Assembly (NCBI GenBank): GCA_003573635.1
Contig: QUTJ01031800.1
Coordinates: forward strand, 1 to 20,052
DNA length: 20,052 bases
DNA from: Goniomonas avonlea
Lineage: Eukaryota > Cryptophyceae > Goniomonadida > Goniomonadaceae
Reading direction: 5' to 3'
Below the pieces are notes generated by a model. That model had not been told where the DNA came from. It searched no databases and saw nothing but the letters and a program-made list of their open reading frames with translations. Each line of letters starts with the position of its first letter. Within the stretch, counting starts at the first letter, position 1. Below, piece by piece: positions 12,201-20,052 of the stretch. The position numbers and the translations under genes are program-made.

Positions 12201-15200
12201 CGCCAGCCTTGATCCGAACGGACGTGGTCGAGGTCCAACTGGTCCCAAGGATCCCTGACCCACCTACCCGAGCCGCCACAGAACGCGAACCACCCATGAA
12301 CTGTCCAAGGAGCGTTACAGATCGGGAGCCAGTCACGGCGGAGCCAAGTCGCAGGTAGGTAATGTCTGTGGGCAAGTTGGTTTGCCACGACACGATGTCG
12401 ACTTGCTGGCACAAGAAAGTCCCAGCCACTCGCGAATTGACAGTCTCTGTCACAGGATGCAACGTCTGGAACAGACTGAAAGAGATCGCGCTGCTCAGTG
12501 TTGATGGGCCCACGGGGGCAGACACAGCCAGCGACACTGACCAGCGAGCCCCCGCTCCGACCTTGAGTGCTAAAGAGCTGTCAGACGTCCAGAAGGTCGA
12601 CTTGCACCCAGTACTTCCCACCCTGCCATGGATTGAGGAATACCCCAAGTTCGACCCAACCAGAGTGACAAATTGCGATCCAGTGGTCGCAGAGTTCTTC
12701 AATATAGCATCACTGGTTACCAGCGAAGAAAGACTCCACGCAGACACGAAAGTTCCAATGTGCAGCCCTGCAGTCATGACAGCACGTGGAAAAGCGATAT
12801 GTCCCGATGGGGTTTTGAGTGTAAGACATGTCGACGAGGCCCAAGCTGCTGCAGCAGGCGCAGTCTGCGAGACCCTCGCGTGGGAGGTGAAGGCTCGCCG
12901 CAAGCCGCAACCAATCACGGTGATGGACATGCCTCCTGTCGACGCCCAGTTGGCACGAGAGACACTGCTGGCAACGGGGTTGTCAAAACTCCATCCGGAG
13001 TCCATAGTGCGGGGCTGCAGCTGGACTGTTGCATGCAATCGTAAGGTACCAACGCCTGCTGTTACCTTCATCCGCAGACATGAGTCTGATATCCAGAAGG
13101 TGGATGCACACGTGGTTTGCTGCACCCTGGTTGCAGGACTGCCAAGACCCGCTCCGACCCTTTCTCCGACAATGGTGACACTCAGGCTCCCAGTGCTCGG
13201 GGAGTTTACCACGGAAGCGCTGCTCACCTCGATCAACCCAGTGGTGAACACCCCTGCATACTCGAAACCTCCCACTCTCGTGTCCTTCTGTCGCTGCATG
13301 GAGGCGACTGTGTCCAATCGCAGGCGGCTGAAACCCATGCATATCTTGGCCTGTACACCAGTGTCGGTGACCCACGTGGTTGCTTCCCACCCACTCCCTC
13401 CTGCTCGCAAGGTCACAGTCTTGTCCACAGTCGCAAAGCTCGCGCCGTACACAGTGACACTGGTGGCTCCAGTGGCCGCACGAATCGTTGCCCTCACACC
13501 GTTGACACGGAGAAAAGAATTGATAGTGAACCCGCCCATCAGGGTCGCCTTGCTCCTCAGCATGGTCACCGTAAGACGTGGCATAACAATACTACCAGCT
13601 CCAACTTTGCTCCGGATTGTAGTGTCTGACAGCCACTGGGTCGAAAGGCATGAAAGAACAGCGATCCGCGCCGCGGATGACACGTCAAACGCGCTGTGGC
13701 TATGGCCGACTACTGTCACACTCACACTGCCCGTTCCCGATGCAAAATGAGCTGTGGCGGTGCCAGTCACGGGGGCATCGGCGTACGACAGCGCGCTCAG
13801 CAATGTTGGAAAATACTGCGTTACAGACACTACAGTGGATTTGGAGGCCAGTGTACCAGTGCTTGGCTTCGCCACCAGTTTGGAGTCTGAGACCCAGACT
13901 GAGGCCTCACATCCACTGCCACCACCACGGAGGGATGCGGTTGCTTGCATGGCGGTCCCGAAGTTGGAACCCAGGAGAGTGACACTGGTTGTGCCAGTGG
14001 TCGGCTGATGAGGTGTGAACAAAAGGCTTGCAACGTGGCGCGGGTAGGTGAGCAATGCTGAGGTTGACAGGCCTTGACGAGCGAGGGTGGCGCTGATCGA
14101 GATTTGACCGAGGATGCTCGGGAGAGACTTGCACAGGACAACGGTGTCTGATCGCCAGAGAGTGGCGACAGTGGCAGAGTCGCCGGTACGCTGTCTGTGT
14201 GTGTAGTCCGCCATGCCAGCGTGAGCACCGACCACAGTGACACTTGTGGCACCAGTTGTCAGCAGGTTGGAGGCGAGGGCGGATTTCACCACTACGGTGG
14301 GCATCGTGAACACACGTGACAAGGACCCTCGGTCCTGAAAGTTGGAGACCACAACTTGGAGGGAGTTGAACACCGACTGGACTCCTTTGCAAATGACGGC
14401 TGTGTGCGACACCCAAGAGAGAGCCTTGGTGGCTGAGAACCCCAGGCGCGCCCGGCCAGTCGGGGCAGCGTTGAAGCTTGTGCCGACAATGGTTACACTG
14501 GTTGCGCCAGTCTCGGGCAGATTGGCTCTGACAATTGTGCTCAGAGCAACGTCGTCATACGTGACAGCCAAAGACGCGGTCCCAGTGAGCCCGACCATGG
14601 TGGAACCGACAGTGGCACGGAACGGGTGCGTGCGTGGTGATTTGGTGCAGAGCGCCGAATCGGACAACCATTTCAAGGCCGCCATCCCAGTGCCGTGCGC
14701 GCGAGCTCGGGGGCTGGGAGCAAAGGCACCGAGGCTCCGCCCAAGGACGGTGACGCTGCTACTGCCCGTGGAAGGCGCATTTGCTCGGTGAAAACTGCTC
14801 GGTTCGAGCCGATGATATGACCAGGAGGAGGACAAGGTGCCAACTCGTGACAAGGATACACTGATGCTGGAGTACCGATGGGTGGGCGCAGCCACCTTAC
14901 AGCGAATTGAGGAGTCTGAGAACCAGTCAAGTGATGCATCACCACTGCCACCAATCCGACTGCGGACACTGTAGGCCGATGAACCCAGGTTCGTGCCCAA
15001 CACTGTCACACTTGCACTGCCGGTCCCAGCCCCGTTTGAGACCACGACACTGCTCGGCCATACTTTCTCGGTGGTGAATGGTGCCAACACACTTCCGACA
15101 GCAGCAGCAACGGTAAGGGAAACACGATGCCCGTGAAGTTGAGTGCTCAATTTGCACGTCAGTGAGCTTTCGGCAGACCAGACAGAGGCAGAGCAGGCGC

Positions 15201-18200
15201 TATGACTGAATGAGAGTCGGGCTGTGTGTGACACTTCCGGGATGCGAGACCCCAGCACAGTCACGCTAACAGAGCCAGTTATGGGACCATTGGTCTGCAA
15301 CACACTGCTGACACCAGGTCCGTCATGCGTCCAGGACCGGGTCATGCTCCCAACAACCTGCACCAAAGTAACAGCCGTGATAAGAGAGGAGCTTGAGCCC
15401 CCTCCTGTTTTGCACCTCGCGCTGCTCTCGGAGCCCCACACAGTCGCCTGGCCTGCACTCCCCCCAATTCGTGCTCCGAGGCTTGAAGACAACACCATTC
15501 CGCCCATGTTGNGCCCCACAACCGTCACGCTCAACGAGCCCGTCACCCCACCGTTGCTCCGCCTAACACTGCTGGCTCTGACGCCATCCATTGAGACCGC
15601 CGACGTCAGCGATCCGACCTGCTGGCTCGTGGTCGCACTCAAAACTCGCCNAAGACCAAACCCAGAAGCCACCCTGCATCGCACAGAGCTGTCGGAGAGC
15701 CACAGCGTCACCTCGCTCTCGCTGCTCCCCACTCGCCCCCGCCCGCTCGCGGCTTGACCGCCCAGCTGCGAGCCGAACACAGTCACCGAGGCCGCCCCGG
15801 ACGACGGTTGGTTCACAGCCACAGCGCTGCTCACAGCCGTCCGCAGGAAGCTCCAGCCGAGTGTCACACTCCCGGATTGCTGGCTCGAGGTCAGAGCAAC
15901 CAGCCGTGAGCTNGACGTTCCNTGCGGGCTCTTGCACCGCACCGAGCTATCCGACGTCCACTGCGTCAACACAGAGTTGCTCTGCCCGAGCCGTCCGTGG
16001 GAGGAGTTCCGGGCAGCTCCCACATTGGCTCCGACCACAGTGACACTGCACGCGCCTGTGGCGGCGCCATTCGCGACTGTGAGGCTGCTTGGCAACGCCT
16101 GCTGATAACTCCAGGCTAGCGTAACGCTAAGCCCTGACTGCTGGGACACCGTGGTCCTCACACTCCTTAGCTTGCGCACCCCCGCGGCTGGCTTCAACCG
16201 GAGAGCGCTGTCAGAGGTCCAACCCGTTGCCGTCCCAGCAGTCCCTCCGATTCTGCCGCGACCACTCTGCACAGCCAACGCCAGATGGCTCCCGAAACAG
16301 GTGACAGATATGGCACCCGTCGAGGGCCCGTTGCCCGGTTGGACTGCAGTGAGAGCGATCGCGTTGAAGGACAGCACGCTGATAACGGATCCAACCCGGA
16401 CACCGAATGTTGCCACAACTCGGAGCTGCGCACCGGCACCCGACGCTCGTTTACTGACTAATGAGGTCACCGAGATCCAAGAAGTCTGCTCACCCAGACT
16501 GCCTCCAACAGAGCTGCGACCGGAGCAATCTGGCACACCCAGCCTGGATCCAACGACGGTCACGCTCAAGGAGCCAGTTGTCGGGATGTTGGTGCCACGG
16601 GCACTGCTAAGCCGAACCTTGGCCGACGTGAACGCAGACACTGCAGTGCCGAACTGAATGCCAGTCGTCACTGTAGTAGCTCGAGTGTGTACCAGCCCCA
16701 TGGGTCCCTTACACCGCACCGAGGAATCCGATGTCCACCGGGTCGCTGCGCACTGACTCCCGTGAATACGCTGCCGAGGAGAGTGGTCCTGCCGCGAGAG
16801 ACTCGTTGCCAGAACCGTGACAGAAGTGCTGCCGGTGACTGGAAGGTTGGTGGCGGTCACACTGCTCACAGTCACTTGGGAAAATGAAAGCGCGTGGGTT
16901 AGTGAACCCTGGCCTCGGCCCAATGTCACACCAAGCAGCAACGTTTTTTCGATGCCGACGGACACTTTGCAATCGATGGAGCTTTCTGACCTCCATGTGG
17001 TTGCATCGAGACCGCTCGCTTTCACATGGCCGTGCGGGCTGTAGTCTCGAACACCTCCGCCCGACCCAACAAGGGTCACTGAGACAGCACCCGTTGCGGC
17101 AATGTTCGCCATCGTCAGACCACTCAGGGCAGGGGAAGAAAAGGTAAACACCACTGTCAGGGTGCTAAACTGGTTACGAGAAGACGCAACAACTTGGCAC
17201 AGGGTGTTCACCCCTGTCACAGCTTTTGTAACAATCGACGAATCAGACACCCACGCGGTTGTGCGACCCGACGTGAACCCCACCCGACCCTGGCCACTCC
17301 CGCTCGCGCCGCTACCAAGCACCGTGACGCTGACGCTGCCAGTGGCGGGGCCATTGGAAGAGCACGAAGCTGGTCTTGGGGAGTGATAGCTCGCGAGCTT
17401 CCCCACGGTGCTTCGTCGGCCAGACACACTGGTGATAATTGACAGGTTCGGACCAGCCCCGGAGTGGCCACGGCACTGAATGGATGAATCAGATCGCCAT
17501 GCTGTTGCCTCGTCGTTACTGCGACCAAATCGAACCCTGCACGTACTTCCATGATTGCCAAAGTGTGACCCCACAAGAGTCACGCTGGCCGACCCTGTCG
17601 CGGGCAACAGGGGGTGAACCATTCTGCTCTCAGATTCATCATAAGTCCAGAGATGCATTGAGGAGGCGTGTGCCAACCGGGTTGTCACAGCAACCGTCCG
17701 AGCAGCCCGCAAACCGCCCCCGGACTTGAGGCCTAGAGAGCTCTCCGAAGTCCACTGCGTTGCCGCTGAGCCGGAGCCCCCAAGGCTGGTTGCGCAGCTC
17801 AGCACTCCAACACTAGATCCGACCAAGGTTACGGAGGAGGCTCCTGTCACGGCTCGATTTGACGGGCTCGGTGCCATGGGAACTGGATGGGAGTACGAGA
17901 AAAGAGCCACCATAGAGGCCACATGGGATTCAGCAGTTACAGCAACGTTCAGCGAAGGCCCAGCTCCAGCGCTCATTTTCGAGAAGAGACCCGTTTCGGT
18001 TACCCAGTTGGTGCTCCCCCACCCACTTCGGCCTACTCTCACACTTGGGGTGGGATCCAAGCGGCAAAAGTTCGAGCCGACGACGGTCACTGATGTAGCA
18101 CCGGTCGCTGCACGGACAACCCCGACGCTGTTCAACACACCGTGCGCAACGTCAACCGAGAACGAGTCCGACAATGTTGACGCGCTGAGCACCAAGGTCA

Positions 18201-20052
18201 TCGCCACAACGGGCCGACTTGCCAGCACGGGACGGAGCTTGCAGCGGACTGCGCTCTCTGAGTGCCAGAGGGTCGCCATACACGACAAGTCACTGATGCG
18301 GCCTCTCACTGACATGTCAACCTGACCCGCGTTGCGCCCAAGAACGGTCACGCTGGTGGCCCCAGTAGTGACACCAAAGGGCGTAAGGGAGGTTACGGGG
18401 TGGACAACTGGATCATAGCTGACACAGTTCTGAGCACTGGAGAAAAACTGATCAAAGGTTACTGCGGTCTTGGTTAATGGCCGGAACCCAACGCTGACTT
18501 TGGCATGGATGGAGGAGTCCGAGGCCCAACTCGAGGCCGCCACGGCCGTTGCTCCAACTCGCGCCAAAAAGGACTTGCTCAGGAAGCCATAGGATGTCCC
18601 AACGACAGTGACTGTGGCTGCGCCGGTCGTGGGCTTATTAGCAGACGAGGAGGTCAGAGGCTGATGCATGATGTAGCTGAACACAGCTGACATGGTTGAT
18701 GCATGAATCCCAAGACTCAGACAGAGGCTAGTCGACCTGTCATGACCCAGCTTGGGCTTACACTTCACAGACGACTCCGATGTCCAGAGACTAGCTTCAG
18801 CAGAGGAATACCCAACAAGAGCCCTGACAGACCAAGAAGCCTGCGACATTCCGAAACCCACAACGGTCACACTGACCGCACCCGAAACTGGTGAGTTAGC
18901 CCGGAGTACACCACTGTTGCATAACGAAGAAGTGGAGAATACAGAATGCATTGTTCGCACAGTAACAGCGCTCGTGACAACCACAGAACGCAAGACGCCT
19001 GTGCTGCGCGAAGCCTTGCACAGCATCCCTGTCTGTGAATGCCATTTCGAAGCAACAGAGGAGCTACCACCGATCCTTGCAGCCGCGCTGACAAACCGAA
19101 GTATGTTTGAACCGACAACAGTGACGGACAACGCTCCCGTAGCGGCAGTGTTGCAGGCTGCAATGGAGCTGACGGTGCTTGCATCAACAGTCCAAGCGAG
19201 CGTGACTGTAGCCACGGAGCGTGCCACAGTGCCTGCGGTCACAAGAGCAAAACGGGTACTGGCCGCTGCAGGCTTTAAGGTGAGAGAAGTGGCCGATGAC
19301 CAGGCAAGGACCTCTGTGCGTGTGCACCCAACACGGATGGCACTGCACGGCTCGCTCGTGACAAGGTTTACCCCCAACAAGGTCACAGTGATGGCGCCTG
19401 TCCCTGGAGAGTTGACTCGAAGAGGCTGGCTCAAGCCAAGAGAATCCGAGCTCCAACACGACGATTGGCTTGATGAAAAAAGAGCCTGAGTCAAAACGAC
19501 AATTTGAGCGCTGTGTGACGAAGGCGTTCTACAGCGCAGAGAGGAATCTGAGAGCCACTGCGACATCTCAGCACCACTAACGCCCATGTGAACGCGCACA
19601 GTGCCACTCTGCGCTCCCAAGTTGCTTCCGACCACGGTGACACTGGCCACTCCAGTCCCAGGAGTATTGACCCTGACAGCAGTACTGGGTATCAAGCCGA
19701 CGAACGAAAATGCTTCAGAAAGACTTTGTCCGCTTCTTAGAACAGTGACAAACAAATTCAGACACTGAACACTTCCGAGTCCAAACTTACAGGACAGGGA
19801 AGAATCAGACAGCCAGCGAGACGACACCGACGGGGAGCCTCCAACACGACCAAGAGCAGTGACAGCCCTGGCACCAAAATGGCTGCCGAGTATAGTCACA
19901 CTCGTTGCCCCTGTAGCAGGCCCGTTCGCAGAGGTGACCGAGCACAAGAACGGTAGACCGAAGCTCCACACCGCCGTCACCGTGGCCCCCTGCTGTGCCA
20001 GCGTCACCAGCCCCAGCCGTCCACTCTGCAGACCCAGCACTGACCGGCACCG
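137..20052 (-). CDS. Giant polycystin-1/REJ-like surface protein, both ends outside the window
   Basis: Proposed exons in transcript order are 20052..2869, 2670..1759, 1546..1124, 959..834 and 755..137. The first four junctions are phase 0 and the last is phase 1, giving about 6,421 residues. The reading frame is open to the window edge, so the real start lies beyond 20052; a GTG codon at 20040 is not a start. No stop codon is in view and the gene continues past position 1. Domain order is 46 TIG-like repeats, 13 IPT/TIG-like repeats, a canonical TIG, an Ig-like module, REJ, a GAIN-like region, a degenerate GPS and EGF-like modules. REJ followed by GPS is the hallmark of polycystin-1 and sperm REJ receptors, which are extracellular or cell-surface proteins. 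Adhesion or ligand recognition is therefore the likely role, by inference. No signal peptide, membrane segment or channel domain is visible, so a channel function cannot be claimed. The exon structure rests on in-frame joins and splice signals, not on transcripts. Confidence 0.85.
300..401 (-). other. Degenerate GPS motif
   Basis: The segment CLQWNDTVANW, then an AGDVTCSSHNAG stretch, matches the GPCR proteolysis site pattern (C-x-x-W, second W, V-x-C-x-C-x-H-L-T/S). It lacks the second cysteine (after G) and the fourth (CSC becomes CSS), so one of the two disulfides is missing as a pair. The cleavage tripeptide H-L-T/S is replaced by H-N-A. Autoproteolysis is therefore unlikely, by inference from the known cleavage chemistry. 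Confidence 0.65.
756..833 (-). other. Intron 4, 78 bp
   Basis: The donor is GTACAA and the acceptor CAG at 758..756, phase 0. In-frame stops lie inside. A stronger-looking pyrimidine-rich CAG near 800 is rejected because the frame behind it hits a stop at once. Confidence 0.65.
834..959 (-). other. Exon 4: middle of the GAIN-like region
   Basis: This small 42-codon exon begins TENTIVDSSR and ends NEFSVYTFE. It is bounded by acceptor CAG (962..960) and donor GAG followed by GTACAA (833), both phase 0. An internal GTAAGC at about 929 looks like a donor, but the frame reads through it without a break, so I treat it as coding. Short beta-strand-like segments (TLKLVV, SVYTFE) fit a GAIN subdomain B, by inference. 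Confidence 0.6.
960..1123 (-). other. Intron 3, 164 bp
   Basis: The donor is GTACAG and the acceptor CAG at 962..960, phase 0. The translation of the stretch shows no recognisable family and the frame shifts relative to the next exon without splicing. Confidence 0.65.
1124..1546 (-). other. Exon 3: start of the GAIN-like region
   Basis: The exon is 141 codons including DASSQLEILAAQSAALLSSG and, further on, IQTVSAVLNTLN. The alternating hydrophobic, probably helical pattern is what follows REJ in polycystin-1-type proteins, where GAIN subdomain A is helical. The donor is AAG followed by GTACAG at 1123. The acceptor is placed at CAG 1549..1547; an alternative TAG ending at 1576, paired with a phase-1 donor at 1763, would add about ten residues. 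The family assignment is by position and general pattern only. Confidence 0.65.
1547..1758 (-). other. Intron 2, about 212 bp
   Basis: The intron runs from a GTGTGT donor to a CAG acceptor and contains in-frame stops. It begins with an alternating GT/GC tract. Donor choice among 1763, 1761 and 1758 and acceptor choice between 1576 and 1547 are not settled by sequence alone. Confidence 0.6.
1735..1760. repeat. (GC)n(AC)n dinucleotide tract in intron 2
   Basis: An alternating purine-pyrimidine run of GC then AC dinucleotides lies immediately inside the proposed donor of intron 2. Confidence 0.85.
1759..2670 (-). other. Exon 2: second half of REJ
   Basis: The exon is 304 codons. The acceptor is CAG at 2673..2671, which restores the REJ frame in phase 0. 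The donor is most likely at 1758 (GTGTGT). GT dinucleotides at 1763 and 1761 are alternatives, and the GT-rich sequence there makes the exact boundary uncertain by a few residues. Homology to REJ ends near 1816, and the tail (IAAYDILRKTTRRFVDQ) leads into the next module. Confidence 0.75.
2671..2868 (-). other. Intron 1, 198 bp
   Basis: The intron has donor GTGCGT and acceptor CAG, phase 0. It separates two halves of REJ whose homology is continuous once joined. It contains a (TGTC)n and (TG)n simple-sequence stretch in its donor half. Confidence 0.8.
2798..2852. repeat. CA and CAGA simple-sequence stretch in intron 1
   Basis: The plus strand shows an ACACACACAC run followed by imperfect CAGA tetramers. 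On the sense strand it forms a TGTC/TG tract close to the donor. Confidence 0.75.
3547..3834 (-). other. Ig-like module preceding REJ
   Basis: About 96 residues beginning VHLFGSRIEMTWEQPV contain two cysteines (TGCGVFD and PLCVWSDSD) and a hydrophobic segment, SMITLQNATLF. From memory, protist REJ proteins often carry a comparable segment (IxVTFxxP, CxW, LxIxLG) just before REJ. The assignment to an Ig-like or SbsA-like fold is an inference; no family is named with certainty. Confidence 0.5.
3835..4131 (-). other. Canonical IPT/TIG domain
   Basis: The segment SPEVDSITPSTGREGVPAWV has the standard TIG opening (xxxIxPxxGxxG, then VTIVG). It is followed by a VVVRF strand and a C...LRCQIP pair, as in plexin and IPT-type Ig-like domains. 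It is the last member of the TIG series and the closest to the general family consensus. It carries three N-glycosylation sequons (NHT, NVT, NGT). Confidence 0.75.
4108..7902 (-). repeat. Array B: 13 IPT/TIG-like repeats of about 97 residues
   Basis: Units start at 7902, 7629, 7368, 7080, 6795, 6522, 6153, 5868, 5595, 5298, 5010, 4722 and 4416. They keep the classical TIG signature GPAxGGTxVTVxGxxF, then Y-x-C-x-F, then L-x-C-x-x-P-x-W-G (for example CVAPAWG, CVTPAWG, CKTPAWG, CATPTWG). The two cysteines are present together in 11 units and absent together in units 4 (7080) and 10 (5298), which fits a within-domain disulfide. N-glycosylation sequons are common. The unit from 6522 is longer (123 residues), with an extra C-terminal segment. 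Array B differs clearly from array A in length and motif, so the two arrays were amplified separately or diverged long ago. Confidence 0.88.
7903..19926 (-). repeat. Array A: 46 tandem TIG-like repeats of about 87 residues
   Basis: Each unit starts near NxPxTGAxSVTVxG, continues with a short R-[VI]-G-G segment, then WxSDSSLxCK, and ends in an FSY/WSF-like strand. The pattern resembles the IPT/TIG Ig-like fold but lacks the usual GGT and C-x-x-P-x-W signatures. Unit starts (first base, minus strand) are 19926, 19668, 19413, 19152, 18897, 18639, 18378, 18120, 17859, 17604, 17355, 17106, 16848, 16590, 16332, 16071, 15813, 15555, 15291, 15036, 14781, 14523, 14268, 14010, 13749, 13488, 13206, 12951, 12696, 12339, 12084, 11835, 11574, 11316, 11055, 10791, 10533, 10278, 10020, 9765, 9507, 9249, 8973, 8685, 8409 and 8154. 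Lengths are 83 to 96 residues except unit 29 (119). Units 42 to 46, nearest array B, are the most irregular. A rod-like extracellular stalk is the likely role, by inference from other tandem Ig-like arrays. Confidence 0.9.
15512..15922. other. Four ambiguous bases (N) within array A units 16 to 18
   Basis: Single N calls occur at 15512, 15651, 15913 and 15922 and nowhere else in the window. Each makes one undetermined codon without breaking the frame. They fall among units that resemble one another, so uncertain read placement in the repeats is a likely cause. Confidence 0.9.
19927..20052 (-). repeat. C-terminal part of a further array A repeat, cut by the window edge
   Basis: The 42 residues before the first full repeat begin RCRSVLGLQSG and contain LAQQGATVTAVWSFG. 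They match the second half of an array A unit, whose conserved stretch ends in an aromatic FSF/WSY-type strand. The tandem array therefore continues upstream of the window, and the count of 46 full units is a minimum. Confidence 0.85.

Larger units (their letters stand above)
2869..20052 (-). other. Exon 1 of the window: 17.2-kb coding exon
   Basis: This exon is 5,728 uninterrupted codons with no stop and no apparent intron, and it is open at its upstream end. It holds all tandem repeats, the canonical TIG, the Ig-like module and the first half of REJ. The donor is chosen at 2868 (GAG followed by GTGCGT) because REJ homology stops there: the peptide reads LDASCSSDPE, then changes to low-complexity intron translation. 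Homology resumes in the same phase at 2670 with GLSGDLTFVWGC. Confidence 0.85.

Noticed and set aside
12362-13750. 462-codon plus-strand open frame as a gene
   Set aside because: It is antisense to array A units 25 to 29. Its TTVTLxAPV repeats are the mirror of SVTV in the sense frame.
7903-19926. CRISPR array or transposon array
   Set aside because: The period is about 261 bp, the units are divergent at the DNA level and conserved as protein, and the frame is never broken. This is a coding domain repeat.
20038-20040. Protein start at the GTG at 20040
   Set aside because: The frame is open to the window edge and the upstream codons (RCRS) already belong to an array A repeat. The true start is outside the window.
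2869-20052. Bacterial giant adhesin with Ig-like repeats
   Set aside because: REJ, GPS-like and EGF modules and GT-AG introns restoring REJ homology in phase show a eukaryotic gene.

Overview
The window is a eukaryotic protein-coding locus read on the minus strand. It is almost entirely the interior of one giant gene that runs off both edges. A 17.2-kb exon with no stop codon (20052 down to 2870) is followed by four small exons separated by GT-AG introns of 78 to 212 bp. A fifth intron is still open at position 1. The model encodes about 6,421 residues, with neither the start nor the stop codon in view. GC-rich coding sequence, short spliceosomal introns, and the REJ, GPS-like and EGF modules suggest a unicellular eukaryote such as a choanoflagellate or another protist or alga. 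I cannot name the species from sequence alone.

Layout in protein order (high to low coordinates): a partial repeat at the window edge; 46 tandem TIG-like repeats of about 87 residues (19926..7903, array A); 13 longer, more classical IPT/TIG-like repeats of about 97 residues (7902..4108, array B); one more canonical IPT/TIG domain (to 3835); a short Ig-like module (3834..3547); a REJ (receptor for egg jelly) domain split by an intron (3546..1816); about 300 residues in the place of a GAIN domain (1758..402, over three exons); a degenerate GPS motif (401..300); and two EGF-like modules (284..137), the second cut by the last intron.

The order REJ, GAIN-like, GPS is that of the polycystin-1/REJ receptor family. 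The protein is therefore probably a very large extracellular or cell-surface receptor or adhesin, with any transmembrane or channel part encoded beyond position 1. No second gene, RNA gene, mobile element or CRISPR is supported. The long plus-strand open frames are antisense shadows of the repeat array. Most striking are the array A repeat family, a likely 18-repeat higher-order duplication within it, the near absence of N-glycosylation sequons in array A, and a GPS motif that has lost its cleavage residues and one disulfide pair together.
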